Positions 45,524-55,266 of a DNA stretch of 64,000 nucleotides are shown here, in pieces (the first letter of the stretch is position 1; every line of letters starts with the position of its first letter). Position numbers and translations under genes: made by a program. Below the pieces are notes generated by a model, which saw only the letters and a list, made by a program, of their open reading frames with translations, ran no database searches and was not told where the DNA came from. Source of the DNA: Flavobacteriaceae bacterium. Its GTDB lineage: Bacteria; Bacteroidota; Bacteroidia; Flavobacteriales; Flavobacteriaceae. The DNA is taken from positions 1 through 64,000 of the forward strand of contig JABHWD010000015.1 in assembly GCA_018657955.1 (NCBI GenBank), written 5' to 3'.

Positions 45524-47055
45524 CCATTTAGCTTAATTAATTCTTCAATAAGATCTCTATTGTTAGCCAATCTTGGTACTTTATTTTGACCTCCAATTTT
45601 ATTGTTTTTATTAAGCCATTTAAAGAAAACACCTTTTTTCCCAATTATTACTTTAGGAAGATTAAGTGTAAAATCTTTATATCTCTTTGCTTCATAATCT
45701 GAATTTTCATCTTTTAAAGCATTATCTATTTCCTGTTCAATATTTATATTTTTTGGTATGGAATTTTTGAATTCAACAAACCATTCATGACCCCCTTTTT
45801 CTTTTCCTTTCATAAAAATTGGAGCGACTGTATAATCTACTATTTCTAGATTATTTTTTTTACATATTTTGCTAATGACATTATCAGTATTTTCAATAAT
45901 AACTTCCTCTCCAAAAACATTAATATAATGTTTTGTTCTGCCTGTAACAATAATTTTATATGGGTATTTAGATTTAAATTTTATTGTATCACCAATCTCA
46001 TATCTCCAAAGACCAGCATTTGTTGAAATTAATATAGCGTAGTTTTTATTTAATTCAACATCTTCTAGAGGTATAATTTTTTTTTCTTTGGAGTTGTATG
46101 AAGTCATAGGTATAAATTCATAATAAATACCATAATCTAACATTAACAATAATTCATCTGAATTATTTTCATATTGTATTGCAAAAAACCCTTCAGAGGC
46201 ATTATAGACTTCATAGTACTTCATTTTGTCATTGCCAATTATAGATTTATATTGATTGATATAGGGCTTAAAATTTACACCTCCATGAAAATAAACTTCT
46301 AAATTTGGCCAAATTTCAACAATAGTTTTCTTTTTAGATTCTTCTAATATCCTATTTAATACTACAAGCATCCATGATGGAACTCCTGCAAGACTAGTAA
46401 CATTTTCTGATATAGTTTCATCAATAATTGCTTTTATTTTATCTTCCCAGTCATGAATTAATGTTGTTTTACTACTAGGAGTACTGCCAAATTCAAGCAA
46501 TAAAGGCATATTTTCAATTAAAATTGCAGATAGATCTCCATAATAGGTCCCATTTTTTTTATATGGAGATTTACTTCCTCCAAGCCGTAAGCTTTTCCCA
46601 GTAAACAACATTGAGTCTTCATTATTGTTTAGGTACATGCAAAAAAGATCTTTGCCTGCTGCATAGTGACATTCATCTAAGGATTCTTGACTAACAGGGA
46701 TAAATTTACTTTTAGAATTTGTAGTCCCACTAGATTGAGCAAACCACTTAATTTTACTTGGCCAAAAAATATTATTTTCTCCTTTTCTTGCTCTATTTAT
46801 TTTTTCTGCAAAATCTTCATACTTGAATACAGGGACTCTATTAGAAAATTCTCGGTAATTCTTAATAGATTTAAAATCATACTGTTTCCCTATTAATGTA
46901 TCTTTTGCTGTATTTATAAGATTTAATAAAAGATCATTTTGAACTTCATTAGGGTACTTAATAAACAACTCAATTTGATGATGTCTTTTTTTTAAAAACC
47001 AAGAAGCAATTGAATTTATAAATGGATTTGGCACTTTTTCCTTACTTTTATTCAA
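45520..47055 (-). CDS. GH3-family acyl-adenylating protein
   Basis: 511 residues of the GH3 superfamily (the plant auxin-amido synthetase family). Typical elements are [19 protein letters not shown] (ATP-binding P-loop-like motif), YGDLSAI, the [11 protein letters not shown] motif, and [13 protein letters not shown] with [15 protein letters not shown]. Members adenylate a carboxylic acid and join it to an amine; the bacterial substrates are unknown. TTG start at 47055; GTG at 47034 is an alternative. Divergent from the DUF2797 gene with only 19 bp between. Confidence 0.87.
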   Translation of the reverse strand: MNKSKEKVPNPFINSIASWFLKKRHHQIELFIKYPNEVQNDLLLNLINTAKDTLIGKQYDFKSIKNYREFSNRVPVFKYEDFAEKINRARKGENNIFWPSKIKWFAQSSGTTNSKSKFIPVSQESLDECHYAAGKDLFCMYLNNNEDSMLFTGKSLRLGGSKSPYKKNGTYYGDLSAILIENMPLLLEFGSTPSSKTTLIHDWEDKIKAIIDETISENVTSLAGVPSWMLVVLNRILEESKKKTIVEIWPNLEVYFHGGVNFKPYINQYKSIIGNDKMKYYEVYNASEGFFAIQYENNSDELLLMLDYGIYYEFIPMTSYNSKEKKIIPLEDVELNKNYAILISTNAGLWRYEIGDTIKFKSKYPYKIIVTGRTKHYINVFGEEVIIENTDNVISKICKKNNLEIVDYTVAPIFMKGKEKGGHEWFVEFKNSIPKNINIEQEIDNALKDENSDYEAKRYKDFTLNLPKVIIGKKGVFFKWLNKNNKIGGQNKVPRLANNRDLIEELIKLNG

Positions 47056-47074
47056 CTAAAATTAGCAAATTTTC

Positions 47075-47866
47075 ATGCATTTTCGAGGTGTAATACAAAA
47101 AATGATTTCTGAATTTGATAATCCTGTAAGGTATTATTTGAATTTTGAAGATGATATGCTATGCATGAATCAATTATTAAATAAGGAGATAAAAATAAGT
47201 ACTACAGGTTATCAATGTCTCTCATGTAATTCAGATATTGAAATATATAGACAGGGGTTTTGTAAAAATTGTTTCTTTGAAGTACCACAGGCTGCTGATT
47301 GGATAATTAAACCTGAATTAAGTAAGGCTCATTTAAATATTGAAGAGCGTGATCTTGATTACGAAAAAGAGATTCAACTTCACCCTCACATTGTATATTT
47401 AGCCAATACAGGAAATATAAAGGTTGGAGTAACAAGAAAAAGTCAGACTCCATACAGATGGATTGATCAAGGAGCACATCAGGCTATCGAAATATTAGAA
47501 GTTCCTAACAGATATCTAGCAGGCGTTGCTGAGGTAGCAATCAAAAAATATATTTCTGATAAAACAAATTGGCGAAAAATGCTAATTAATGAAAATAGAA
47601 CAGAAAATATTATAAATTACAAAAATCAAGTTAAAAATTTCATTCCGAATCATTTAATACATTACTTTATAGAAAAGGATAATATAATTGATATAAATTT
47701 CCCAATAATAGAATCCCCATCTAAACCAGAATCTTTAAAATTGAAAAATGGTGAAGAGATTAAAGGAGTTTTAAAAGGTATTAAAGGTCAATATTTAATG
47801 TTTGAAGAAAATAAAGTTTTGAATGTTAGAGCGCATGAGGGATATTTAATCCAAATTTCTCTCTAA
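47075..47866 (+). CDS. DUF2797 zinc-finger protein
   Basis: 263 residues. Four cysteines in a zinc-ribbon arrangement (Cys48, Cys51, Cys63, Cys66: YQCLSCNSDIEIYRQGFCKNC) followed by a GIY-YIG-like segment (HIVYLANTGNIKVGVTRKSQTPYRWIDQGA). Matches DUF2797; function unknown, nucleic-acid association is likely from the folds. The stop overlaps the convergent transporter gene by 4 nt (CTAA). Confidence 0.85.
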   Translation: MHFRGVIQKMISEFDNPVRYYLNFEDDMLCMNQLLNKEIKISTTGYQCLSCNSDIEIYRQGFCKNCFFEVPQAADWIIKPELSKAHLNIEERDLDYEKEIQLHPHIVYLANTGNIKVGVTRKSQTPYRWIDQGAHQAIEILEVPNRYLAGVAEVAIKKYISDKTNWRKMLINENRTENIINYKNQVKNFIPNHLIHYFIEKDNIIDINFPIIESPSKPESLKLKNGEEIKGVLKGIKGQYLMFEENKVLNVRAHEGYLIQISL

Positions 47867-48567
47867 TCAATATTAATTTCTTCATTTATTTTTAGCTTAA
47901 ATTTTCTTCTGAACAAATATACTCCTAGATATAGAAATGGTGTGTCAATTATTGCAATGAGAACTTTAAATAGAAATCCTGAAATTAACAAACCTACAAA
48001 CTGATCCCACATGAGGACATTTGACAAACATAAAAGAAGAATAATTGTAAAGGTGTCAATAAATTGTGAGAAAAATGTAGAAAAGTTATTTCTTAACCAT
48101 AACATTTTTCCTTTAGTTAGATTTTTCCAAAAATGATAAATTTGTATATCAACATATTGGGCAAACAAATAACTTATCATGCTTGCAAAAACAGCTATAA
48201 TTGTACTTCCAAAAACAGTATTGAATAGTTCGTCATTTACTGGGGATCCATTTATTGCAGGGACTGAATTAGCAACATATATAATCAATATTGAAAAAAT
48301 TGAAGCAAAAATTCCTACAGTTACAATTGAATTAGCTCTTTTCTTTCCATAAATTTCACTTATTAAATCTGTTATTAAAAATGTTATTGGATAAGGAAGT
48401 ATGCCAACGGATAATTCAAACAATTGTTCTCCAAAAATTTTTATTTCAAAGGGATGCCAATAAAAAAATTTTTGAAAAATTAAATTTGAAACGACTAAGG
48501 ATGTTATAAATAGGGATCCTAAAATCAAATATATTTTTTGAGCTAATAATTTATCTTGTTTTTTCAT
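47863..48567 (-). CDS. Queuosine precursor transporter (YhhQ/QueT-like)
   Basis: About 234 residues from the ATG at 48567 (MKKQDKLLAQKIYLILGSLF) with six membrane helices. The YhhQ-family pattern PYPITFLITDLISEIYGKKRAN and the C-terminal FIDTFTIILLLCLSNVL are present. It imports queuine or preQ1-type precursors, consistent with queG in the same genome. An ATG 18 codons upstream (48621) is in frame but lies upstream of a good promoter element (TATCTTTG, 48592-48599), so it is probably not used. Confidence 0.9.
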   Translation of the reverse strand: MKKQDKLLAQKIYLILGSLFITSLVVSNLIFQKFFYWHPFEIKIFGEQLFELSVGILPYPITFLITDLISEIYGKKRANSIVTVGIFASIFSILIIYVANSVPAINGSPVNDELFNTVFGSTIIAVFASMISYLFAQYVDIQIYHFWKNLTKGKMLWLRNNFSTFFSQFIDTFTIILLLCLSNVLMWDQFVGLLISGFLFKVLIAIIDTPFLYLGVYLFRRKFKLKINEEINID

Positions 48568-48591
48568 AAATTTTATACAACCAAAGATAAT

Positions 48592-48599
48592 AAATGAAT
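48592..48599 (-). promoter_or_regulatory. -7 element that fixes the start of the queuosine precursor transporter
   Basis: TATCTTTG on the minus strand matches TAnnTTTG. It lies inside the reading frame begun by the ATG at 48621, so the mRNA would start near 48585 and only the ATG at 48567 could be used, with a leader of about 18 nt. Confidence 0.5.
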
Positions 48600-48626
48600 T
48601 TCTTTTATTTAATTTGTTCATAGACT

Positions 48627-49754
48627 ATGAATGATTACAAAAAAACACACATATCAATAGGATCAAATATTGGAGATAAGTTAAAAAATCTTGAAAAGGC
48701 AATAGAATTAATTCATCTAAAGATAGCAGTTATTGAATCTATCTCTAGTATTTATAAGACAGAAGCAATAGGCTTTAAAGGTGAGGATTTTCTAAATATC
48801 TGCATTAGCATATTTTCAAACGAGATCCCTAGCTATATAATGCAAAACTTATTAGATATTGAAAAGATTTTAGGAAGAGTAAGAAATAAAACAAATAAAC
48901 CTGAGTCTAGAATTATAGATATAGATATTATTTTTATCGAGGAGATAGTAATAAACTCTAGTTTGCTACAAGTACCTCATCCGAAAATGCAAAATAGAAA
49001 ATTTGTATTAAAACCATTATTAGAAATAGATCCAAAAATAAATCATCCAATCACTAAAGAAAGCATTCCAGAAATGTTAAGAAATTGCAAAGATACTAGT
49101 CAAGTTAAAAAAACTAATTTAAAAGTCTTCAATCCTAAGAATAACCTAAAAATAAGCAAGTATAAATATATTGCAATAGAGGGAAATATTGGTGCCGGTA
49201 AAACTAGCTTAGCAAAAAAAATAGCAGTTGATTTTAATTCAAAATTAATAATAGAAAGATTTGCAGACAACCCATTTTTACCAAAATTTTATAAGGACCC
49301 TGAAAGATATGCGTTTACTCTTGAGATGTCTTTTTTATCTGAAAGATATCAGCAAATTTCAGAGGACTTATCTCAGCTAAATATTTTTAATGAGCTAATA
49401 ATAAGTGATTATGATATTCACAAATCACTAATTTTTTCGAAAGTAAATTTAAGTGTAGAGGAATTCTCTTTATACAGAAAACTTTTTTATGATATGTATA
49501 AAAAAATTCTTAAACCAGACTTATTTGTCTTTTTAAATCAAGATATACCTAGGCTACAAAAGAATATTAGTAGGAGAGGAAGAGACTATGAAAATAGAAT
49601 TAGCAATGAATATCTTTCAAAAATAAACTCAGGATATTTTGAATTTTTTAGGTCTAGGCCAGATCTTAACATTAAGATAATAGATATAACAAATTTAAAT
49701 TTTGTTGAGAATAGATTGGATTACTTATCAATTCTAGATGAAATAACTAGTTAA
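48627..49754 (+). CDS. folK: Fused HPPK (FolK) and deoxynucleoside kinase
   Basis: 375 residues with two enzymes in one chain. Residues 1-about 155: 6-hydroxymethyl-7,8-dihydropterin pyrophosphokinase (HISIGSNIGDKLKNLEKAIELI, SRIIDIDIIFIEE with the metal-binding Asp residues, VPHPKMQNRKFVLKPLLEI). Residues about 178-375: deoxynucleoside kinase with Walker A IEGNIGAGKT (184-193), IIERFADNPFLPKFYKDPERY, and the RGRDYENRI lid. It joins folate synthesis with nucleoside salvage; folA and thyA of the same one-carbon/dTMP chemistry are at the window end. The fusion is recalled from other flavobacteria. Confidence 0.93.
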   Translation: MNDYKKTHISIGSNIGDKLKNLEKAIELIHLKIAVIESISSIYKTEAIGFKGEDFLNICISIFSNEIPSYIMQNLLDIEKILGRVRNKTNKPESRIIDIDIIFIEEIVINSSLLQVPHPKMQNRKFVLKPLLEIDPKINHPITKESIPEMLRNCKDTSQVKKTNLKVFNPKNNLKISKYKYIAIEGNIGAGKTSLAKKIAVDFNSKLIIERFADNPFLPKFYKDPERYAFTLEMSFLSERYQQISEDLSQLNIFNELIISDYDIHKSLIFSKVNLSVEEFSLYRKLFYDMYKKILKPDLFVFLNQDIPRLQKNISRRGRDYENRISNEYLSKINSGYFEFFRSRPDLNIKIIDITNLNFVENRLDYLSILDEITS

Positions 49755-50274
49755 TTTTATTATAAATGTCCCATAAAACAATTCCAACTGACACTGATAT
49801 ATTAAATGAGTGCTTAGTGCCATATTGGGGAATTTCAATAACTTCATCGCTCGAATTAATTACTTCTTGAGAAATACCATTAACCTCATTTCCAAAAATA
49901 AATGCATAATTTGCATTTTTTTCATATTTAAAACTATTAAGAGCTGTTGAGTTTTCTACTTGTTCAACTGAAATTATTTTCAAATCAGTTTTTTTTAATG
50001 AATCTACTAGATCTAAGATATTATTATGATATTCCCAGTTAACTGAATCAGTACTTCCCAATGCTGTCTTATGAATATCTTTATTTGGAGGTTTTGCAGT
50101 TATTCCACATAGATAAATTTTATCTATAAGAAAGGCATCAGCAGTTCTAAATATGCTGCCAATATTATTTAGGCTTCTAATGTTATCAAGAATAATTGAA
50201 ACAGGGGTTTTCTTAGAGTTTTTAAATTCTTCAATTGATAATCTATTAAGCTCTATGTTTTTTAATTTTCTCAT
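49747..50274 (-). CDS. TrmH/SpoU-family RNA 2'-O-methyltransferase
   Basis: 175 residues, SPOUT fold with the knot motifs: NIRSLNNIGSIFRTADAF, FIFGNEVNGIS and IEIPQYGTKHSFNISVSVGIVLWD. The last corresponds to motif 3. It lacks the N-terminal substrate-binding extension of TrmB/RlmB-type proteins, so tRNA is the likelier target. Its end overlaps the convergent folK-dNK gene by 8 nt. Confidence 0.88.
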   Translation of the reverse strand: MRKLKNIELNRLSIEEFKNSKKTPVSIILDNIRSLNNIGSIFRTADAFLIDKIYLCGITAKPPNKDIHKTALGSTDSVNWEYHNNILDLVDSLKKTDLKIISVEQVENSTALNSFKYEKNANYAFIFGNEVNGISQEVINSSDEVIEIPQYGTKHSFNISVSVGIVLWDIYNKIN

Positions 50275-50315
50275 TTGTAATTATTTCTAATAATCAGTTT
50301 TTAAAAAAACAAATA

Positions 50316-50343
50316 TTGGTTACATTAGCAAGGGCTATGTTTA
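50316..50343 (+). promoter_or_regulatory. Possible mutS promoter
   Basis: TTG (50316-50318), 17 nt, then TATGTTTA (50336-50343), one mismatch from TAnnTTTG. Expected start near 50350, 25 nt before the TTG start of mutS. Confidence 0.4.
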
Positions 50344-50374
50344 TGCAAAAATAATATTAATTAATAAGATTTTC

Positions 50375-52981
50375 TTGGAAAAAACTGTAAAAAAAGTAAC
50401 TCCATTAATGAAGCAATATAATGCTATTAAAACTAAACACCCTGATGCTATTTTGTTGTTTAGAGTAGGAGATTTTTATGAAACTTTTGGAGAGGACGCT
50501 ATTAAAACATCAAAGATTTTAGATATTATTTTAACAAAAAGAGGTGCAGGGAGTCAAAGTGAAATTGAGCTTGCAGGATTTCCTCACCATTCTTTAAATA
50601 ACTATTTGCCAAAATTAGTTAAGGCAGGAAATAGGGTTGCTATATGTGATCAACTTGAGAACCCTAAGCTCACAAAAACTATTGTAAAAAGAGGTGTAAC
50701 TGAGCTGGTAACACCTGGACTAGCAACAATTGATGGAGTCTTAAATCCAAAGGCAAATAATTTCCTAGCATCTGTATATCTTGGCAATAATATAGGCGTA
50801 TCTTTTTTAGATATATCTACAGGAGAATTTATAATTTCAGAAGGATCAATTGATTATATTGATAAATTATTGCAAAATTTTAATCCTAGTGAAATACTTA
50901 TTTCAAAACAGAAGAAATTAAATTTCTTATCAAAATTTAACAATAACTTTCGATTGTTTTTTCTAGAGGACTGGGTATATCAATATGATTTTGCAATAGA
51001 ATCTCTTTGTAGTCATTTCAAAACAAAATCATTAAAAGGCTTTGGTGTAGAAAAATTAAAAGACGGACTTGTTTCTGCTGGAGCTATAATGCACTACTTG
51101 AGTGAGACTCAACATCAGAAAATTAATCATATTACTTCTATAAACAGAATTCCAAAGGATGATTATGTCTGGATGGATGGATTTACAATTAAAAATTTAG
51201 AAATTTTTCAGTCATTCTCCAGGGATGGTAAAAGTTTAATCGATGTAATTGATAAAACTATTTCTCCCATGGGAGGAAGACTCCTTAAGAGATGGGTTGC
51301 TTTACCATCCAAGAATATTAAGTTAATTCGAAAGAGGCATATGATAGTTAAATATTTGATAGATAATGAAACTTCATTAAACAGTATACAAGAAAACATT
51401 AAGGAAATAGGAGACTTAGAGAGATTAATTTCAAAAGTTGCTACAGGCAAAATAAATCCAAGAGAAATTGTTCAATTAAAAAATTCACTAGCAGCAATAG
51501 AGCCTATTAAAAAATTAATAAAAAGAACAAAAGAAAAATCTTTAAAGGAACTATCAAATTCTTTGGATAATTGCAATCAACTAAGGAAACTTATTGAAAA
51601 AACATTAAATGAAGAAGCTCCAGTTAGTATTTTAAAAGGAAATTCTATTTCCTCAGAATTTTCTAAAGAATTAAAAAACTTGCGTGGTATAGCATTTTCA
51701 AGTAAAGATTTTTTAAATAAAATGTTGCAAGAGCAAAGTGAAATTACAGGGATACCTTCATTAAAAATTTCTTCTAATAATGTTTTTGGTTATTACATTG
51801 AAGTTAGAAACACCCATAAGGATAAAGTCCCAGAACAGTGGATAAGAAAACAAACTTTAGTGAATGCTGAGCGTTATATTACTGATGATTTAAAAAAATA
51901 TGAATCAAAAATTTTAGGAGCAGAAGAGAGAATTTTAAAACTTGAAATAGAGATATTTCAAGGGCTCATTAATAAAATGTATAAGTATATTAAAACAGTT
52001 CAAAATAATGCTTTAATTATTTCCCAATTAGATTGTTTCTCATCATTTGCTCAAACTGCTAAAGAAAATAGTTATTGTATGCCAGAGATAGACGAATCAT
52101 ATGATATAAATATTGTTAAAGGGAGACATGCAGTCATAGAAGCACAGTTGGCAGCTGAAAACCCTTATGTAGCAAATGATTTATTTTTAGACAGAGAAAA
52201 GCAGCAGATAATTATGATTACAGGGCCAAATATGTCTGGAAAATCTGCTCTTTTAAGACAAACTGCATTAATAGTTGTTATGGCTCAAATTGGATCCTTT
52301 GTTCCTGCAGAAAATTTAAAAATGGGAATAATTGATAAAATATTTACTAGAGTTGGCGCTAGCGATAATATATCTATGGGAGAATCTACTTTTATGGTAG
52401 AGATGAATGAGGCAGCTACAATTCTTAATAATATTTCTGATAGAAGTTTAATACTCCTTGATGAAATTGGTAGAGGGACTAGTACATATGATGGAATTTC
52501 AATAGCTTGGGCTATTAGTGAATTTATTCATGATCATTCAACTAAAGCAAAAACTCTTTTTGCAACACATTATCACGAGCTTAATGAAATGACTTTATCA
52601 TATGATAGAATCAAAAACTTTAATGTTTCTATAAAAGAAGAAAAAAATGATGTTTTATTTTTAAGGAAGTTAATTCCTGGGGGCAGTGAACATAGTTTTG
52701 GCATACACGTTGCAAAAATGGCCGGAATGCCAAGAAAAGTCTTAAACAAGGCTAATTCTATATTGAGAAAACTAGAAAAATCTCATTCTAATGAACAGCT
52801 TAATAAAGATATAAAATCAATTAAGAGTGATATTCAATTAGAATTTTTTAAACTTGATGATCCAGCTTTAGAGGAAATAAAAGAGGAGTTGTTAGATATT
52901 GATATTAATTCAATGACTCCTATGGAAGCATTATTAAAATTAAGTGAAATAAAAAGGAAAATTAACGATTCAAAAGATTAG
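50375..52981 (+). CDS. mutS: DNA mismatch repair protein MutS
   Basis: 868 residues. Mismatch-reading motif GDFYETF (Phe34, Glu36), Walker A TGPNMSGKS, and Walker B with LILLDEIGRGTSTYDG, all intact; the C-terminal helix-turn-helix and tetramer-region follow. TTG start at 50375, with no better start upstream and the N-terminus aligned with the family. No mutL in the window. Confidence 0.97.
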   Translation: MEKTVKKVTPLMKQYNAIKTKHPDAILLFRVGDFYETFGEDAIKTSKILDIILTKRGAGSQSEIELAGFPHHSLNNYLPKLVKAGNRVAICDQLENPKLTKTIVKRGVTELVTPGLATIDGVLNPKANNFLASVYLGNNIGVSFLDISTGEFIISEGSIDYIDKLLQNFNPSEILISKQKKLNFLSKFNNNFRLFFLEDWVYQYDFAIESLCSHFKTKSLKGFGVEKLKDGLVSAGAIMHYLSETQHQKINHITSINRIPKDDYVWMDGFTIKNLEIFQSFSRDGKSLIDVIDKTISPMGGRLLKRWVALPSKNIKLIRKRHMIVKYLIDNETSLNSIQENIKEIGDLERLISKVATGKINPREIVQLKNSLAAIEPIKKLIKRTKEKSLKELSNSLDNCNQLRKLIEKTLNEEAPVSILKGNSISSEFSKELKNLRGIAFSSKDFLNKMLQEQSEITGIPSLKISSNNVFGYYIEVRNTHKDKVPEQWIRKQTLVNAERYITDDLKKYESKILGAEERILKLEIEIFQGLINKMYKYIKTVQNNALIISQLDCFSSFAQTAKENSYCMPEIDESYDINIVKGRHAVIEAQLAAENPYVANDLFLDREKQQIIMITGPNMSGKSALLRQTALIVVMAQIGSFVPAENLKMGIIDKIFTRVGASDNISMGESTFMVEMNEAATILNNISDRSLILLDEIGRGTSTYDGISIAWAISEFIHDHSTKAKTLFATHYHELNEMTLSYDRIKNFNVSIKEEKNDVLFLRKLIPGGSEHSFGIHVAKMAGMPRKVLNKANSILRKLEKSHSNEQLNKDIKSIKSDIQLEFFKLDDPALEEIKEELLDIDINSMTPMEALLKLSEIKRKINDSKD

Positions 52982-53010
52982 AAGAGTACAATCGTTTTTT
53001 TAAAATTCTC

Positions 53011-53040
53011 TTTGCTTTTACCTAAATTGTTATAAATTTG
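53011..53040 (+). promoter_or_regulatory. Promoter of the tRNA-Gly/tRNA-Leu pair
   Basis: TTTG (53011-53014), 18 nt, then TAAATTTG (53033-53040): a near-perfect Bacteroidota promoter about 37 nt before the first tRNA. Confidence 0.65.
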
Positions 53041-53077
53041 CATCCGCACTAAGATAGTGTACGTTCATTTAAATAAT

Positions 53078-53152
53078 GCGAAAGTAGCTCAGGGGTAGAG
53101 CATCACCTTGCCAAGGTGGGGGTCGCGGGTTCAAATCCCGTCTTTCGCTCCA
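53078..53152 (+). tRNA. tRNA-Gly (GCC)
   Basis: Cloverleaf with acceptor stem GCGAAAG/CTTTCGC, D arm AGCTCAGGGGTAGAGC, anticodon loop TTGCCAA (anticodon GCC, reads GGC/GGU), T arm CGGGTTCAAATCCCG, discriminator T and an encoded CCA end. Confidence 0.96.
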
Positions 53153-53173
53153 GAAGATACTATTCTATATAAT

Positions 53174-53259
53174 GCTGAAGTGGTGGAATTGGTAGACACG
53201 TTGGACTTAAAATCCAATGGATAGTAATATCCGTGCGGGTTCAAGTCCCGCCTTCAGTA
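53174..53259 (+). tRNA. tRNA-Leu (TAA)
   Basis: Class II tRNA of 86 nt. Acceptor stem GCTGAAG/CTTCAGT (first pair G-U), anticodon stem TTGGA/TCCAA with loop CTTAAAA (anticodon TAA), a long variable arm (GGATAGTAATATCC), T arm CGGGTTCAAGTCCCG, discriminator A. The CCA end is not encoded (CAC follows), unlike the neighbouring tRNA-Gly. Confidence 0.95.
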
Positions 53260-53263
53260 CACA

Positions 53264-53302
53264 ACGGGACAAATTTTCTTTTTGAGATTTGTCCCGTTTT
53301 TT
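53264..53302 (+). terminator. Terminator after the tRNA pair
   Basis: An 11-bp perfect stem ACGGGACAAAT (53264-53274) with ATTTGTCCCGT (53287-53297), 12-nt loop, then a T run. It begins only 5 nt after tRNA-Leu and marks the border to the G+C-richer flavoenzyme gene, which ends at 53338 on the other strand. Confidence 0.9.
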
Positions 53303-53337
53303 GTTTATTATCTTCTTCCCATATAAAACAGGTGAAC

Positions 53338-55266
53338 TTAATTAATGTGTTTCATTACATCAATAGCAGCTCGTGACCCTTCAATAAGTGCCAGAGTGTG
53401 CGACATATAACCGCTGAGTTCTGAATGACCAAATTGAATTCGTCCAAATCCTTTTCTTACAACCTCTTTAGGTGCTTCCTCGCCGTTTATACCAAAATGA
53501 AATCCTGGTTGTGGCGATATATAAGCGTGCCCCCAACGATTTAAAACAATACCTGCAATATCACGCTCGGCATTAAACCCATATCCTGCAAACATTTCGG
53601 TCATTTGTTCAACGACTTCTTGCTCGTATTGCGCATAGGATTTTCTAAGTAGTTCCGCTCGTCCTAGTACGCCTTGCACCTTAATGGGGTAACCCGGGTT
53701 GTTAAATGGCACATAAAAGGTGATAACTGCTGGTTTTTCTGGGTCAAAAGGTTGGGTTAGCTCACCCGTAATCATGGGTCTGCGAATTGAAAAAAAACGT
53801 CCAAATCCTTCAAACCATCTACCCGATGAAATGCCAAGCTTATCTAAAAAGCGCCAATTGCGTACTGCGACGTTAACCACAAGAATAGGTGAATGATGAA
53901 ATTGGCTATAAGCCGTTTTAATAGAATCTGGTATATCACTGACAATATTCTGCGCTACCCATCCACCAATTCCCAGCACAACAGTTTTCGCTTTTATTTT
54001 CTTAATCTTACCATCAACATGGTAGCATACGTTTACATAGTCTGCATTCTTGGCTAACCCCTCATGACTTATATCTATTGCTGTAGCATTTAAACGCATG
54101 CGGATTGGGTTTTCAGTGTTGTCCAAAGTCGAAAAATTGATGGGATTAAAAAGAATCTCTTCAAATGATTTTCCACCTTTTATGCTTTTTGGAATGAGAT
54201 ATTTTATAATATGCCTAAAAATACCAGCATTACCTCCCGGAAAACTGTAGGCACCCACATCATGATCATTTTTACTTTTATCGTAAGTATAGCGTGCTTG
54301 TGTCCCTGGCATTTCAAGTAATTTAGCAGCATAGCCTGAGTATACATCAGCTCCTACTCCTCCCATAGAAATAGCTAGAATTGGATCAAAATACTCGGTT
54401 ACCTCTGGGCTAAAACCCATGACTTTTTCTAATAGATCTTTATAGGACATGCTGTCTAGCCAGTGGTCTAAATCTGCACCCGTATAGTAATCCTTTTTAT
54501 CGTCAAAAACACGATTCAATTCTGCTTTGAATTTGTCAGACCAGGGCAATCTAGCTAACTTATCGGCCCTTGGATTAATAACCCAAGGTGTTTTTGAATC
54601 CTTGCCCATAAAATAACCAGTGTCGTAACGCTCTTCTTCCCAAAACACACCGTAATAGTTTTCGAGTGGAGCACGCACTTTAGTCTTTTTTGGATCTTGT
54701 TTAACAAAATCATAATCAAATGGGAGGCCGGTATCTTTATAAATATTGGCTATCAACCCGCCACTGTCTTTGAGTGGGGGTCCAAAATCGTTAGAACCCT
54801 GGGGCCCATATAATTTGTATCCATCTACGTCAAATTCATTTTGTTTTGCTTCACCACCAAAAACCGGATGGTTTTCCAGAATGAGACATTTTTTAGTGTT
54901 ACCATATTTTTTATAAAATTCGTAGGCAGCTCCAATACCAGAAAATCCCCCACCAATGATGACCATGTCGTATTCTTCACCGGTTTCCTCTGCGTCTGCA
55001 CGCATTTTATTGGTAAACCCGTCTCTTATTAAATGGGCTGCGTCTCTGGTGGAAGCTACATTGCCGTTAGAAATGGCATAATCACCTACTCCGCCGTAAC
55101 CGGTCCAGGAGTCATTAATCACACCATGTGGATCCTTAGACACCGTATTTATTACATCTTTACATGAGTATAGAAGTGCAGCTCCAACTCCAACTAAGGT
55201 GCCGCCTATAAAATCCCTACGACTAATATTAGCATTAAGTTTTATCTTTATCTTTTTTTTTGCCAT
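53338..55266 (-). CDS. Tat-exported FAD-dependent oxidoreductase (spermidine dehydrogenase-like)
   Basis: 642 residues. Twin-arginine signal SRRDFIGGTLVGVGAALLYSC (Arg16-Arg17); Cys35 could be lipidated. Then SWTGYGGVGDYAISNGN, an opening shared with SpdH-type spermidine dehydrogenases as I recall them, a Rossmann FAD motif IIGGGFSG (103-110) with Glu131 ending strand 2, and a C-terminal FAD segment (FHFGINGEEAPKEV ... SGYMSHTLALIEGSRAAIDVM). Amine or polyamine oxidation is inferred from family resemblance only. Sampled G+C is about 40-43% against 23-30% around it, it stands alone beside tRNA genes, and it has no clear TAnnTTTG promoter: signs of transfer. Confidence 0.85.
   Translation of the reverse strand: MAKKKIKIKLNANISRRDFIGGTLVGVGAALLYSCKDVINTVSKDPHGVINDSWTGYGGVGDYAISNGNVASTRDAAHLIRDGFTNKMRADAEETGEEYDMVIIGGGFSGIGAAYEFYKKYGNTKKCLILENHPVFGGEAKQNEFDVDGYKLYGPQGSNDFGPPLKDSGGLIANIYKDTGLPFDYDFVKQDPKKTKVRAPLENYYGVFWEEERYDTGYFMGKDSKTPWVINPRADKLARLPWSDKFKAELNRVFDDKKDYYTGADLDHWLDSMSYKDLLEKVMGFSPEVTEYFDPILAISMGGVGADVYSGYAAKLLEMPGTQARYTYDKSKNDHDVGAYSFPGGNAGIFRHIIKYLIPKSIKGGKSFEEILFNPINFSTLDNTENPIRMRLNATAIDISHEGLAKNADYVNVCYHVDGKIKKIKAKTVVLGIGGWVAQNIVSDIPDSIKTAYSQFHHSPILVVNVAVRNWRFLDKLGISSGRWFEGFGRFFSIRRPMITGELTQPFDPEKPAVITFYVPFNNPGYPIKVQGVLGRAELLRKSYAQYEQEVVEQMTEMFAGYGFNAERDIAGIVLNRWGHAYISPQPGFHFGINGEEAPKEVVRKGFGRIQFGHSELSGYMSHTLALIEGSRAAIDVMKHIN

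Noticed and set aside
45520-47055. GH3 gene as evidence of auxin metabolism or plant association
   Set aside because: GH3-like proteins are widespread in marine Bacteroidota; the substrate cannot be deduced.
47863-48626. preQ1 riboswitch before the queuosine precursor transporter
   Set aside because: The predicted leader is about 18 nt, too short, and no preQ1 aptamer-like sequence is visible.
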